This document shows positions 1-12,067 of a stretch of 64,000 nucleotides of DNA, one piece after another. Position 1 is the first letter of the stretch. Every line of letters begins with the position of its first letter. Under the pieces are notes generated by a model. The model was not told the DNA's origin, searched no databases, and saw only the letters and a program-made list of their open reading frames with translations. This DNA is from Cordia subcordata (lineage: Eukaryota > Streptophyta > Magnoliopsida > Boraginales > Cordiaceae). The stretch spans positions 30,150,001 through 30,214,000 of the forward strand of contig JAPTOF010000003.1 in assembly GCA_028554755.1 (NCBI GenBank). Reading direction: 5' to 3'. The translations under genes were made by a program, and so were the position numbers.

Positions 1-2843
1 AGGTATTTTTATTGCAGTAAATTTAAAATTTAAGACAGCACTCAAATTTGGATATTTAAAAAACCAAAAGGTATTTCAATCATAGAATTCGTTTTTTAAA
101 AAATCAAAAATGGTAGATTTTAAAATACTCTTGAAGGTAGGGTATTTTTTATAAGAATTTGAAAAAGCTCTGTCTTTGTAAAAAATCCGAGGACATTCAA
201 CTCTACAGCCACAAGAAGGCCTCACATCAATTATTGTGCCTGGAACATTTGACTGGTTCTAAACTCTCTTCATATGTGACGTTCTTTTGAAAAATAAATA
301 AATAAATCAACACATATATTAAGTGTTAGAAAAAGTAAACTGATTAATTACTACTAAATGGATATGCGGCAACAGATTATTGACAGATTTGGTGCAATCT
401 CGGACGGAAGATATCGTTAGACTAGGTTTCCCTCTGGCTCATTAAACATCGGCCGGCTTTATAGTGCACTTTTCTAATTTTGTTTGAATAAAAGCCCCCA
501 TTTGATACGTATAGTGAAGTTGACACTTCCTAAAAAGAAGGAAATTATACAATTGGAACGGCACCCAATATGTTTTAATTGGTTACTCATTTTCTTTTTC
601 AAAATCTTTCCTCTTTTCGGTTTTCTTTATTAATTGTTTTTTGCTCTTTCCGGAAGAGAAGTAATTTTAATTTCACTTTTTATAAAGTGGATTTTACTGC
701 ACCAGTTACGTATAATATATTTGCATTAGAAGAGAGAATAATTAGAATGAGACATTAAAGGAGAAAGCTTATTAAGTTTTTATCTGGATAAATATGATAT
801 ATATATATATATACATATATATAATTCTCCCAAGAAAATGCTCGCGTCACATATATAAAGCTAGACTGGTTCGCCTTATACTTCTTCACGTAATTGACTA
901 ATAATTCGAGGATTACGCCATGCAAATGATGCTGTAAGATTTCACGCTTAGGAGTTGGAGTGCATTGATGATGTACATATCTATAATTTGACCTAGCAAC
1001 TCTTTTGACCTAGTTAACATTTCATGAACCCTAAACATTCCAAATTTACGATCTTGCTCGATATCAGTATATTTCCTAATTCACGGAATGTAACACTGAA
1101 AAAAAAGGTTTAAAAAATATAATTACTAATTATACGTCTTCAACAACCAACCGTGTGTTCTAAAATAGTATACAAGATCTTGATTTATTCTATTCGACGC
1201 AAATTAATTTCAAGATGGAATTGCATGTTTTTACTAATAACTTGTTTGAAGAAATATAATCAGTAACAGGTCTGAAAATGTTTCTTCTTATCATCATCAA
1301 TTTGCATTGATAGACAAGGCAAGTATTATCCTTCCTTCAACTTGCAATAGTTTGTGGCCGTCGGGGACCAGAAACACGTTATGGTTCTTAGGAATTCGTG
1401 CCGAAAAATATGACGCAAGCTGTTAAATGGAATTAGGGTTGAGTATGCATGGGATGGCTTGGCCATCAATTATTAGAGAAGAGAGCTCCGATGCGCAAAT
1501 TTCATTCATTAGTTGACTTTGTCAATCAAATTCCTATTTAATTTGTCGTGTGATTTGTTACAAAGTCAAAATCACCTGGACCATTAGATACCATAACACA
1601 GTGGTCAGCCCTTCGTTCTGCGTTTTCCTTTGGTTGATTCGCGAGTCTTGTATGAAGCCAAAAATTAGAGAAGTCAAAATATGTAAGAAAATATGCGCTT
1701 GGTCAGCAAGAATGCCCTTGAATATGCTTGCTTCCTAGGAAAGTCCCTATATATTGATCTAACTCTAATATGCATAGAATTCAAAATTATAGATCTCACA
1801 AAAGATCTAGTAATCAAATAGTATGTCTCTCATCTTTAGTGTAAATGGTTCAAAGATAAATTCTCGTTATATGCATGTGATGCATGTAGTGATCGACATT
1901 TGGCCTCTGCTGAAGTGAAAAAAAAAAAAGAAGAAAATTATTGATCTCTATCCCATGAATTAGACTACTATAAGAAGATCTTTTTTTTTTTTTCTTTTTG
2001 GTTATTCTGTTGTACGTCTACCAATACGCTGATCTTTAAGATAATTGGCATTTATTGTTCCATGGTGCCAAAATTCATTTTTAAACGAAACGACTAGTTT
2101 TGACTGACAAACCACGGCGTTTGAGACTCTCGTCTCTCAGCTCGTACAATATTATGGTAGCATCACTCCATCGGCTGTCTAGCGCATGCATGATCATGAC
2201 GCCCACGAATTGAACGAGACGAAGAATTTTGATTCAGCCTAGCAAAAAAAAAAAAAGAATTTTGATTCAAAGAAAGATCTATCTATCATGAAAATTAAGT
2301 GAATGCACCATGCATATCTAAAATGAAATTGTCTAACTACCAGGAGAAATTTATTGCGGTTCGTTTTCTGCATAATCCTCATATATATGGAATTGTGCTT
2401 TTCTCTTCTCTTTGTTATTGTGGGTGGGTCTCACATGTAAAAATCATTGACATTGAGACGGTCAAATAATTTCTTTGTTACACTTGTCCCGGTAAAGCTG
2501 GTTTTAATTAGAATAAAATCTTATAATTCTCAATTATGATATTACATAACTAGCTAGTTTCTTGATATGATCCGATCCATCCACATTGATACAATTCTGT
2601 TCTCACTAAGTCATAAACCTCAATATCAACTCTACTTCTCTTAGTATCAATCAATGTCAAGGAGAAATTTCTATTGGTACCAATTGATTTATCATGAAAC
2701 ACTATAATTCATATACCTTATTAACCTTGTGATCGTTAACAAGATGACTATCGAACCAAATTAAGTTTTATAACCAAGTTATCACATCGTAAATCTGTGT
2801 TTCAGTATAAATCCTTTTACATTTATCATCATCATGCAATATT
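1..2843. other. AT-rich intergenic DNA, no gene recognised
   Basis: This stretch is AT-rich, with poly(A/T) runs and a short (TA)n tract near 797-822. Open frames are short and have no recognisable protein. It lies 3' of the phospholipase gene, which reads leftwards and stops at 2844, so the last part may hold that gene's 3' UTR. I see no RNA gene or clear transposon. Confidence 0.6.
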
Positions 2844-4731
2844 TTAGGGGTCAAGATCACTACCATCATGATCTAACAACCTCCAGCTACCATCTTCTTG
2901 CTGAACCATCCCTTTGTTTCTCTCTATACGCCATGAGACTGGTACTAAATATCTATCCTCCAATGCATCCAAACTCTTATTGACAAGTGCAATATCCCGA
3001 TTAATTTCCAGCTTGAACCCTCCTTTGCTCCCTTGGGTGCCGGCGACACCATGCAAGTAAGCCTCCAAGTTATGCCAACTCTCTAAAATTCCAGGTTTCC
3101 TCAAATAATTTGACTTACTCGTATCAATTGCTAATTTTTCACCAACATCTGCGTAGCCTACCATTGGGTAACTTGCCACAACATCAAGCGCGTTCTGGAC
3201 ACGTAAAATTTGCAGATTCTGGAGACCAGATATGTAGTTCTGGAAGTTTAATTCTCCAACTCGGGGGCTGGCAAATACGAAGGCTGTGACTGGACAAGCC
3301 TTATTTGGAACCCCTGCTGGCTTGTTGAATCCATTGGCTACAATGTCGACGGCGTTCAGAGTTCCGATAGCGGCGCCCAAGCTATGACCAGTTACAGTTA
3401 TACTGATCTCTTCATTCTTGTATTGCTCTACCAATCTTCTGATTTCTTCAAGAACCTCCAACAAATATCAAGATCAATAACATTTAGTTTTTTTTTTTTT
3501 GTTATATTTTAATTCGGGTTGTCTTTTACACTCCTCTCCCGGTCTCACCCACAGGTGGAACAAGGAATTTTTAATTGGGGACCGAGATTTGTTTATGTAT
3601 TTGAACAGAAACCATTGTTGAGATAATATTAAGTACAAAAACAACCTTTTCTCTCTTCAAAAATGAGAAAGAAATATACTATATATAAAAATAATCATAA
3701 AAACAAATGTTGATAATATTAGGTCTTTTAAAACATAAACAAGCATAAAAAAGAAAAATACTATTTAGCAAAATAACATAATATTATGTAAAGAAAAGTT
3801 AACTGATTTAGTCAATAAAATTAATTTCTTCTCTCCTTTATAAAATTATCTCGCCAAAATAGATACATAAATAATATATGAAGAAACTCACTGAATAAAT
3901 AAATTCTCTATGAAAGAAATTTTTTAAATTTATGAACTTTTTAAATTATCTTGCAAAAGAATTCTAAATATCTAACCAGCAAAACAAATAAATTAAGGAT
4001 TACTGAACTTTGTCAGCTAAAATTATTTTTTTATTACAAACATTAAATCATTGAAATATTTTCTACAATTCGATCCTGCAAATTTGAGTACTTAACGAAA
4101 GAATAACACACACACACACACACACAAAAACTTGTATAATTCTGGTTACCTGGTCTCTGGCACTGGTGGTGTTGAAATGTGATCTTGGATCATCTGAAGT
4201 GTAAATAGAATACCAACCCCGATGCACTTTAGAGTCATTGTTCTCCCCAAAGATTTGGGGTGCGGAGACTAACAGAAACTGAAAATCATTAACCCACTCC
4301 AAAGTCTCAATCGTCCCTCTCCAAGCAATCACAATATCTCTCCTTCCCAACGCCGCTTTGCCCTCATCCGTCGCGACGGCGACATACCCCATCCAGTTTG
4401 ATTCCTTGCTCCACGCCTCTCTCGATAACGATTTAAAGATGAATGCATCAGGGACTGGGATTGATGAGGTCGCGTAAAGATACTTGGTGACTTGATACTT
4501 GAATGGATTAGCTTTCTCAATCCCCACCATTGAGAAAAGGTGATTCTCAGCGTATCGGCTGCTTCCTGCGTATTTGGACACCTTCTCCGAGTTGAAGGTG
4601 TCGTAAGTTGCCTGAGCCATTTCTCCGTAGTGAATGAGGTAACGACGAAGATCCATGTCTAGAGGATCCAACATTCCTTCCCATTTGTTCTTGCCACTTA
4701 GAAGCTCCCATCTTTTGGCTATGCTGCCCAT
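2844..4731 (-). CDS. Phospholipase A1-II (DAD1-like class 3 lipase, DSEL-type)
   Basis: Two exons, 4731-4150 and 3455-2844, give a 397-residue protein. The 694-bp intron has a GT donor after ...ARDQ and a TTGGAG acceptor, phase 0. The alpha/beta-hydrolase nucleophile elbow GHSLG is intact (Ser about 219). The rest of the triad is probably Asp about 285 in NALDVV and one of the His residues in [10 protein letters not shown]. The N-terminus ([13 protein letters not shown]) starts directly in the lipase fold without a transit peptide. This is typical of class II PLA1 enzymes, which are largely cytosolic, unlike plastid class I (DAD1). Such enzymes remove the sn-1 acyl chain from phospholipids or glycolipids; Arabidopsis DSEL (At4g18550) acts on storage and membrane lipids in seedlings. 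Family and intact catalytic serine are clear; the exact orthologue is inferred. The (CA)n tract just inside the intron is not coding. Confidence 0.93.
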
Positions 4732-5808
4732 ATATCGATCGGCTTCAAGTTAATTAGCTTCAGATATAGGACTTTGATTTGATTAAAAGGTTAGAGATTT
4801 TATTAAGATGTTTCCGTCCTACAATAACATTTTATTTAATTGATTGCGTACAATTTAGAATTAGAGTTCGTTTGCATTGATTTTTTTAAAAATATTTCTT
4901 TAAAAAAATTATTAAAAATATGCCTTTTTGAGAAATTTTAGTTTTTGAAAGAAGTTATAATTGAGCTTTTTTAAAGTTATCCAAATACCTATTATAAAAA
5001 AGATATACTCTTTTAACATCTCATTACCGGACCAGAGCTGCTAACTAATGCATGTAGCTAATTATATAATGTATATAGTGATGATAGTTATGTCAAAAAA
5101 GATCCAAGTAAGCTGGAAAAGAAACGTACTTGATTGGACAAATTACATATATAGAATGCTTATCGTGCAGGGTGCTCGAAGCCAATGCTCCCACGTATGG
5201 AATTCTCTCTTGTTCTTTTTTTTTTTTTTTCTTTTTCTTTTTTAGCATATGAAAATCGAAAGTGATCAATTCTCCATCGTCATATACTTTTGGTATAATA
5301 ACATGGTCAAATTTAGTCATAAAGCGGTAAGCGAACTTGTGTACGTACTATTCCAACGTACATATTGTTGATCGCCCTTGTGAAGCTGGAATAGAAAATC
5401 TACATTCATGATGGTTATTAACTTATACCACAACTATTATTTCACGAGCTTTTATTATTGCCCTGCTAAAAGTTTACAATGAAAATCCTCCCTTTGCTAG
5501 CTTTTTAGTGCATTGATTACTTTCAGATATTGTAATATGCCGACTGAATAAGACATTAATCAATAATGTATATTCTGAGAGGACGCTAGTTATGAAACCA
5601 GCCTCAATCACCGACGCTATTTGTGAATATGAATGATTCCTCGGCCCTCAGGCACAAGCCATCCGGATATATATATATATATACACACACTTACTACTGA
5701 ATTATTTCAATATCTATCTAGAGTACTAGATCTATCTGATACATTCAATTATCTGACTGAGAATTGTTAATTGTCAGTTTAATTTCAATAACAGAAAAAT
5801 ACATGTTA

Positions 5809-5810
<2 letters not shown>

Positions 5811-5850
<40 letters not shown>
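5811..5850. repeat. (AT)n microsatellite
   Basis: An almost uninterrupted run of AT dinucleotides. It is simple repeat DNA and likely to vary in length between individuals. Confidence 0.9.
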
Positions 5851-5854
<4 letters not shown>

Positions 5855-6724
5855 CCTTCTTTTTTCTAGTTGTTTGTTCTCCGCTTATTAACTTCTAAAA
5901 ATTGATTATTTCTTTTTCTGTTCGGTTTCTGTTACTGTTTATATATTCTATATGTAGCTACTGACAATTTAAATTGATAGACACAGTAAATGAGACTCAC
6001 AGTTACTGGCATTCAGTTTTCCTTTTTCGAAAGTGAAATCAAGACGCAATTCAATTTTCTTTCTATTAGAAAGTGAAATTCACATGTTTGCATGCAGTTT
6101 CTTTTAGAACAAAATGAGATATACTACCACTCCTCTTGTATATGGTGTTTGTTAGACATGGAGCTACCCTAGCTGATCAATTTCTTGGAGTAACATTCTA
6201 ATCGACTGTTAATCTAATTAGTTTCTTCTTATTGTTAGATGTCTTTGTTTTGGCTCGTCAGCTAAGACTATATCCAGTAATTAATAGCTTGTCAGGATTG
6301 GTTTATGTACCCCGAGCTCAGGCAAGGTACCCTTTGTCGAGGAAAAATTAACATAATATGGACGCATGCATGCTAAATAGAGATGTAGAATCTGGCTAGC
6401 TACTTGTTTACGTATTCTAAGCAGATTCCCAACAGACTCAATTTAACATCTTCTGTAATCTCATGCAAAACTGTCTGCCACGAGTTTTAAGAAATCAAAA
6501 CAAACAAACTTTCACATTTTTTGCGTTCTCCTGAGGCATTGTTGTTCTCCAGGCACTATAACAAGACATGCATGGATTTTTATATCGAGACATCTACGGT
6601 TTTTCCTTCTTTAATTACTACCAAGTTGATGAGTCATTCTAGCATGATTAGATGATGCTTGAGCTATGTTGCTTGTCCATGCCTTTAATTTCTCCAATAT
6701 GTGTAACAATTTAGGCACATTTAC

Positions 6725-6860
6725 ATTATGTTGAGCTTAATTAATTGGTCCAAAATACTTAAGCCTATGATGATAATAGTAGTGAACCAAAGCATTATAA
6801 AGTACACACAAATCTCGTATATAACTGATGTGGAAGGACGTTACAATATGTGATAACTTT
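6725..6860. repeat. Dispersed repeat, copy 1
   Basis: It shares the core GAGCTTAATTAATTGGTCCA followed by AAATACTTAA, then an 'acaaatctcgtata...gatgtggaa...gttacaat' segment, with 10590-10770 and 11040-11200. The three copies are diverged. The order of shared blocks suggests fragments of one transposable element (LTR or non-autonomous) that I cannot classify. Confidence 0.5.
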
Positions 6861-7487
6861 TTTCTTTTCATGATAAATATTTTAGGAAGCTTTTAAGACT
6901 GGTTAGTTTAAAATTAAAATCTCAAGACAGGAAACCACTTTTAACAAAAGGCATAATCGCAGCTAGTTAGATTACAAAATCTAAGAAGACTATTTCTAAA
7001 AAGTATTTGGTCCTGGTTAATTTAAACCCAGATATGAGCTATGTCGGAGATTTTAAGAGGCATAGACTAATAAATGTAACTTGATGCAGGCACGTACGTA
7101 GTAGCATTTAATAATGTTTAGTTGGGTTTGCTCGTGATATACTCAGCTCCTACTTGTATGAAAGATATTAAATAATTAGAGCGTTTGAAGGACCACTTTC
7201 ACTTATATTTGTCTAACATACTCGAAACTGAACATGTCACATTCCTTTCATGTGTTTTCAGACGACACCGCCAGTACCCCCCCCCCCCAGCCCACCGTTG
7301 ATTGAGATTGGTTCATCAGCTAAAGAGCATCAGATGGATCTAACCAATATATTTCTTCACTAATTGACATGAGAACATCAAAATGTACAAGGACAAGTGT
7401 ACTCATCCACTCAATTTATAAGTCTTCCTCATTAATTAGATAGTTCAAATTCTCAAAAATCAAAATATATGATTCATTAGATTAATA

Positions 7488-7755
7488 ATTTGTTTGGAAT
7501 AATCTTATTTTAAAGTGCTTATTTTATTAAAATGGACATTTTATAAGATTTAAAATATTTTATTACATGCATCTTTTCTATCTTATAAGAAATAAGTAAT
7601 CTATTCTTATTTTATTTTTTACAATTATAGAAGTATGGTTTCTTTTAAATTTTGATACTAAATGCATGCGATAAAATATCTTAAATCTTATATGATATAT
7701 CATCATTTTGATATAATTAATATCTTTAAATAAGATCGTTTCAAACAAACTATAA
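7488..7755. mobile_element. Foldback MITE with about 30-bp terminal inverted repeats
   Basis: The left end (AATTTGTTTGGAATAATCTT, then ATTTTAAAG) matches the reverse complement of the right end (AGTTTGTTTGAAACGATCTT, then ATTTAAAG). The interior is also partly self-complementary, so the whole unit could fold into one long hairpin. There is no coding capacity. I could not find a convincing target-site duplication, so the superfamily is not assigned. Confidence 0.6.
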
Positions 7756-8640
7756 GTTGTCATCATCATCAATTAACTCATGTCCACTTAATACCTGCTC
7801 TTTTTGAAAATATAAAAATTGCTGCCCTTAATTTTAAGCAATAGAGAACGACCTTGTGAAAAATGGAAAGGAACATAATTGTCATTTGCAATCATTCTAA
7901 ACCAAATAGCACGGCGAGAAGCAAACATGATTGTCATTGGCACTATATGAGCAATTTTATTGCTTGGAATATTTTAGTTTTTTTAAGAGTGCATTAACTT
8001 ATTGCTTCTGCTTCGATATCTCTCTTGTATGTTAACGCATCGTTGATGACGTTGGTGTTCTAGCCTTCTCATATCTGTATGTTTCTTGGTAGGTGTAGCG
8101 AAAATGAGCAAATGTCCGAGTAAAAAAGGTGAAAGCGATAGGAAAACACAGTTGTACGTAACGATCCTAGCAGTTTCCTTTTCTTTCTTTTTCCTTTTTT
8201 TTTTTTTTTTGAGAAAATGATTCTAGCAGTTGCCTGTGGAGAAACGTGACAAGAAAGAAAAAAAAAAAACGAAGGTACATACTCACGCATGGCGACTATA
8301 TATTCGCGTTGAGGGCCCCTTTAAATTTGAATTTTTTTCATGAACTTTTTTAATGGAAAAAGTGTAATCTTTTTTATGACAAATATTTGCATTGAAATAA
8401 TTATGATAAAATTTGAACTATGCACAAAATACTAGAACTTGTTTGTGATGAACAAGCCCAATAACTAAGAGAGCCTATCAACATTTTATGTTTAATCTGT
8501 TAATTTAAAATATTTGAACACGTAATAACAATAATCATATTAGTAATAAATGGTCATTATATAAATTGAATATAAATGTCATAGAAAATCAATGTAAGAA
8601 AAGGTGTCACATTGTTTATAACATAATAAAAGGAATCTTT

Positions 8641-8790
8641 ACAATGGGGTAGTGGTTAGAAGAGTCCGTTTCACATGATGGCCAAAGATTTTTGCAGATA
8701 GAAGAGGCAAGCATGGGTCGAATCCAAAAGGGACTCTCATGCATCAGTTCCAATGCTTTGCGTGCCTTGCCTTTTGTTCTTTGCTACGTT
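8641..8790 (+). mobile_element. tRNA-derived SINE fragment
   Basis: An A-box-like sequence (TAGTGGTTAGAAG, from 8650) is followed about 65 bases later by a near-consensus B box (GGGTCGAATCC, 8715-8725). This is the internal RNA polymerase III promoter layout of plant SINEs. The region does not fold as an intact tRNA, so a SINE head is preferred. The 3' limit is uncertain. Confidence 0.5.
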
Positions 8791-9081
8791 TTTACCTCTT
8801 TTAAGAAGACAATAATATATTAAATGAGACTAAAAGATTCTGTAGAATTTGAGAGAGCTAGCTGAATTTGTGATTAGTCAAGTCAGTTTTCGCTCTCCTC
8901 AGCATCTTAGCTTGAGAGCGATGTATCAACTATGAAATACAAACAAAACCCATCCCCCAATTAAGCATAATTGCATATATTGCATGTTCATTTCAACTGC
9001 CTCACCTAAAAACAGTGGTTCCGAAGAGCTCAGATCAACAACCAAACTACACACATATATATATACACACACATGACTCGG

Positions 9082-9147
9082 TTAGCTGCGTTTATCATTT
9101 TTGTGGAAATTATCCTTTAGCTGCGTTTATCATTTTTGTGGAAATTA
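9082..9147. repeat. Short tandem duplication, period 35
   Basis: A 31-bp unit starting TTAGCTGCGTTTATC occurs at 9082-9112 and again, identically, at 9117-9147, separated by four bases. It looks like a recent local duplication. Confidence 0.85.
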
Positions 9148-9551
9148 GTGCCGCAACGTGTTAAGAGTGCTGTGCTGGATAGAAAATTTCTGATTTACTT
9201 TTCATGAATCGATAACATTATCCCAGTGTTTATTTACCATATTCTATCAAGATTCAAGGAAATGAACCATAGGCTCCATTTAGTGACTTTGAGTTAAACG
9301 AGATAAAATAAGATCCGATTTTTGCTAAGCCGATAGAGAGGATTTGATGTAGTAATTAGTATTTCAAGTTTATAAATCACAGACAAAGTTAGTGTGGTGT
9401 AGAGTGGTAGAAACATAAATGTGGTTGAAATGATTGAGTTTGTTAGTGACACGTTGCTTCTCTCTAAATTACATACAGCTTATAGTTACAAAAAGTTATT
9501 ATTGTAAATGAAAGTCAAATTTTATTTTATTTTATAAATAGATGAGTTATG

Positions 9552-9969
9552 TTAAATGTCATTCTCTTTTTATCACTTTATTATTACCTCCTAGCTTGAG
9601 GATCAAACCATATCAATTGTTTTATAGATTGTTTTGCAACGCGTTTTGAACTATTTCAAATCAAAATAGCTTCATTTCGAATTCAATTGGATTCGAATGG
9701 AGTAATGTATTATAAGAATCGTATTATTTCAATCAAACAGGATATTTCAATGATTGTCGCATTTGTATTTCGAAAAAGATCTGGATGATAGGAAATTTAT
9801 TCCAACCGAATTCTTTTGAAATTTTCTATTTCAATATCAACAGATTCTTACCAGACTTAGAGATGGATATTGAGGAAGACAGGACCCCCTTTTTCTTTTG
9901 ATTTTTGTGATCTGTTTTTCATTGTTGCTATTGCTAATTAGGAAGTGATAAAAATAGAGTGACATTTAA
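9552..9969. mobile_element. Inverted-repeat element, about 37-bp termini
   Basis: The left end (TTAAATGTCATTCTCTTTTT then ATCACTT) is nearly the reverse complement of the right end at 9933-9969 (AAGTGAT then AAAAATAGAGTGACATTTAA). The ends are about 418 bp apart and enclose non-coding AT-rich DNA. This is the structure of a non-autonomous DNA transposon. No clear target-site duplication was seen. Confidence 0.55.
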
Positions 9970-10584
9970 TATTGTTCCTTTAGATATGAAGCAGAAATTA
10001 GGTAAATCTTACTTTAGCCTTTGACCAAACATATATAGAGAGACCAAATGATTTTGTTGGGATTAATTTTCTTGGCTTGGCTTAACTTGTCATGGATTAT
10101 GTTAAAATCGTAGTGGTTACTTCACGTTTAGAGGTCATGAAGCTGGTCTTTATTTTAGATTATGAAACACTCCATCCAAAATTCTCAAGTTCAATCTTTC
10201 GAAACTAATGAATGACGCACATTAAATTCCTTAATTTCACTTTGCAATGAGCAGCGTGAATCAATGGGAAAGCATCAACTACAAGACATAATGAAATGCA
10301 TTACCTGCCAAAATCCACACAACAAGATTAATATGAGTTTTAATTATACCACGAGAAGTAAATGAAAATTGAAATATGAATTTTCAAAAGAAACAAGCGT
10401 CTATGGAAGATATGTCATACCCTCAGACCCAATTTTGCAAGCGAAATTGATGTTATAAATAAAACTAATAACTACTTAGATCTCAAATTAACTGTCCAAA
10501 ATGGTTAACTTTAATTATTAGTTATACCCACATTACTCACTTATAAACCCGTCACAAGTCATCCTACAAATCGATGAGGAACAC

Positions 10585-10775
10585 CACCTGTAACGACCTG
10601 GACCCAGTTACTAGTTTGTCACCACACTTGAGCCTAACTAACTGGCTCAAAATACTTAAACTGGTGCACTACGAGTCCACTTCTTCCCCACACTACGAGT
10701 GACAAAGAAAATGTAAAGACTACTATTAAAGCAGTCGAAGCAAGACTTATTATATCCATGTGAATTATGTCTCCT
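10585..10775. repeat. Dispersed repeat, copy 2
   Basis: It begins with the LTR-like phrase TGTAACGACCTGGACCC. It contains CACCACACTTGAGCCTAACT and the 'aactggctcaaaatacttaa' core shared with copies 1 and 3. The copy is diverged and has no coding frame. Confidence 0.5.
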
Positions 10776-11034
10776 ATCTCTATAAATATGAAGAAATTAT
10801 TCCATTTTTCCTTACTAATAATAGTGGAATCAATGGTGCAAAGTCAAAAAGGGATTATGACCAAACACTATAGAGAAAGTAATTCAATGAATCTACTCAT
10901 AAGAAATTTCTATATGATTTCTAATTGGAAAAGGTGAAACACAAGCAAAATACGTAATAACATCTCAAAGGAATGTTATTAATGGAAGATGTCGTAATCA
11001 TAAGGTCACGTAGAATCTGTTTACAGCTTGCTCT

Positions 11035-11205
11035 AATACCACTTGTAGCGACATAAGTCTAACTACTGGCTTATCACCACACTTGAGCCTAATCAATTGG
11101 TCCAAGATGTTTGAATCGAGACACTCAAGCCAATGTAAAGTTAATACAAATCTCATATAAAATCCACGTGAAATGAGATGTTACAAGATATAAAAATAAC
11201 TCTAG
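11035..11205. repeat. Dispersed repeat, copy 3
   Basis: It begins TTGTAGCGACATAAG. It repeats CACCACACTTGAGCCTAA and the 'caattggtccaagatgttt' core, then 'aatacaaatctcatata'. It is about 450 bp from copy 2 and in the same orientation. Confidence 0.5.
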
Positions 11206-12067
11206 TGGTCATGGTTATGTTTTCTTCTAATTATAGTACCTTTTGAAAAAAAAAGATAAAAATCTTTAAGTTAAATGTGGGGTAATATTGCCTTTACTCC
11301 GCAACCCAAGTCAAAATTGGACTTGAAAGAAGACCCATCCAATTCAAACCAGCAACCCACCACAAACGGACGAAAGCTTCCAAAATAATTGAAAAAAGGA
11401 AAATAGAAAAAGTTTGTTGGTCAATACGTAGCTGACCGTTGGAAACACCTTTCAAGTTTCCTAATTTTCTATTCTTTTCCAAGTCATTTTTGTCACCCTA
11501 TCACTATCCATTTAACTAAATCCCAAACATAGAAAACAATCACATAACCCCATCCTCACATAAGCGCGTGTCCCGATGGAACAACATGTGTCCGCGTACA
11601 AACTTGGCCATGGTTCAGACGTGGCCTTATATGTCAGCGAGTGAACTCATTGCATACTCGATAGCCTGAGAGACTATATTAATTCCCGTTAAATGCTTTC
11701 TTTAACATATATATTAGTAATTAGCAATATCAATTTACTTATTCTTTTTAAAATCCGGATCCGAGAAAAGAAGACCGTTCCTCGATTTGATGCACTCCCA
11801 TTTAACACACTGAAAACTCTCTTTGTACTGCTTACTGACGACACACACAACACACACTGTTTTACCAAAAAAGCTTAAAGCTTTGGACACTCACTCTCTA
11901 ACAGATAGTTAGATAGTGACCCATATGGACACGTCTTTCTCTTCGTAGATATTCAAAATCATCGAACGGTAAAAACTTGTGTTTACAACCCCACCCAGAA
12001 ATCTTATACATTCAGTATCAGTATCTATCTGTTGAGTTGGCATTTTGGGTACGTCGTAGATGCAAGA
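11206..12067. other. Upstream region of the IPGA1/CHUP1-like gene
   Basis: This intergenic DNA leads into the gene starting at 12068 and must hold its promoter and 5' UTR. The translated frame stays open upstream to 12032, but there is no ATG before 12068. I could not identify a confident TATA box. Confidence 0.5.

Larger units (their letters stand above)
4732..7480. other. Intergenic, AT-rich with microsatellites
   Basis: No gene is recognised. There is a poly(T) tract near 5218-5242 and an (AT)n microsatellite around 5811-5850. A weak AT-rich foldback at about 4862-5005 has ends resembling GTTTG/CAAAT termini of small MITEs. Sequence near 6730-6850 belongs to a dispersed repeat listed separately. 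Confidence 0.5.

Noticed and set aside
5093..5320. Lys-rich minus-strand frame
   Set aside because: The Lys run is the translation of a poly(T) tract; no domain or splice context.
8641..8790. Possible tRNA gene
   Set aside because: A- and B-box-like sequences are present but no acceptor stem or anticodon arm forms, so it is listed as a SINE fragment.
12032..12067. Start of the IPGA1-like protein upstream of 12068
   Set aside because: The frame is open there but begins without an ATG; the first ATG is at 12068.
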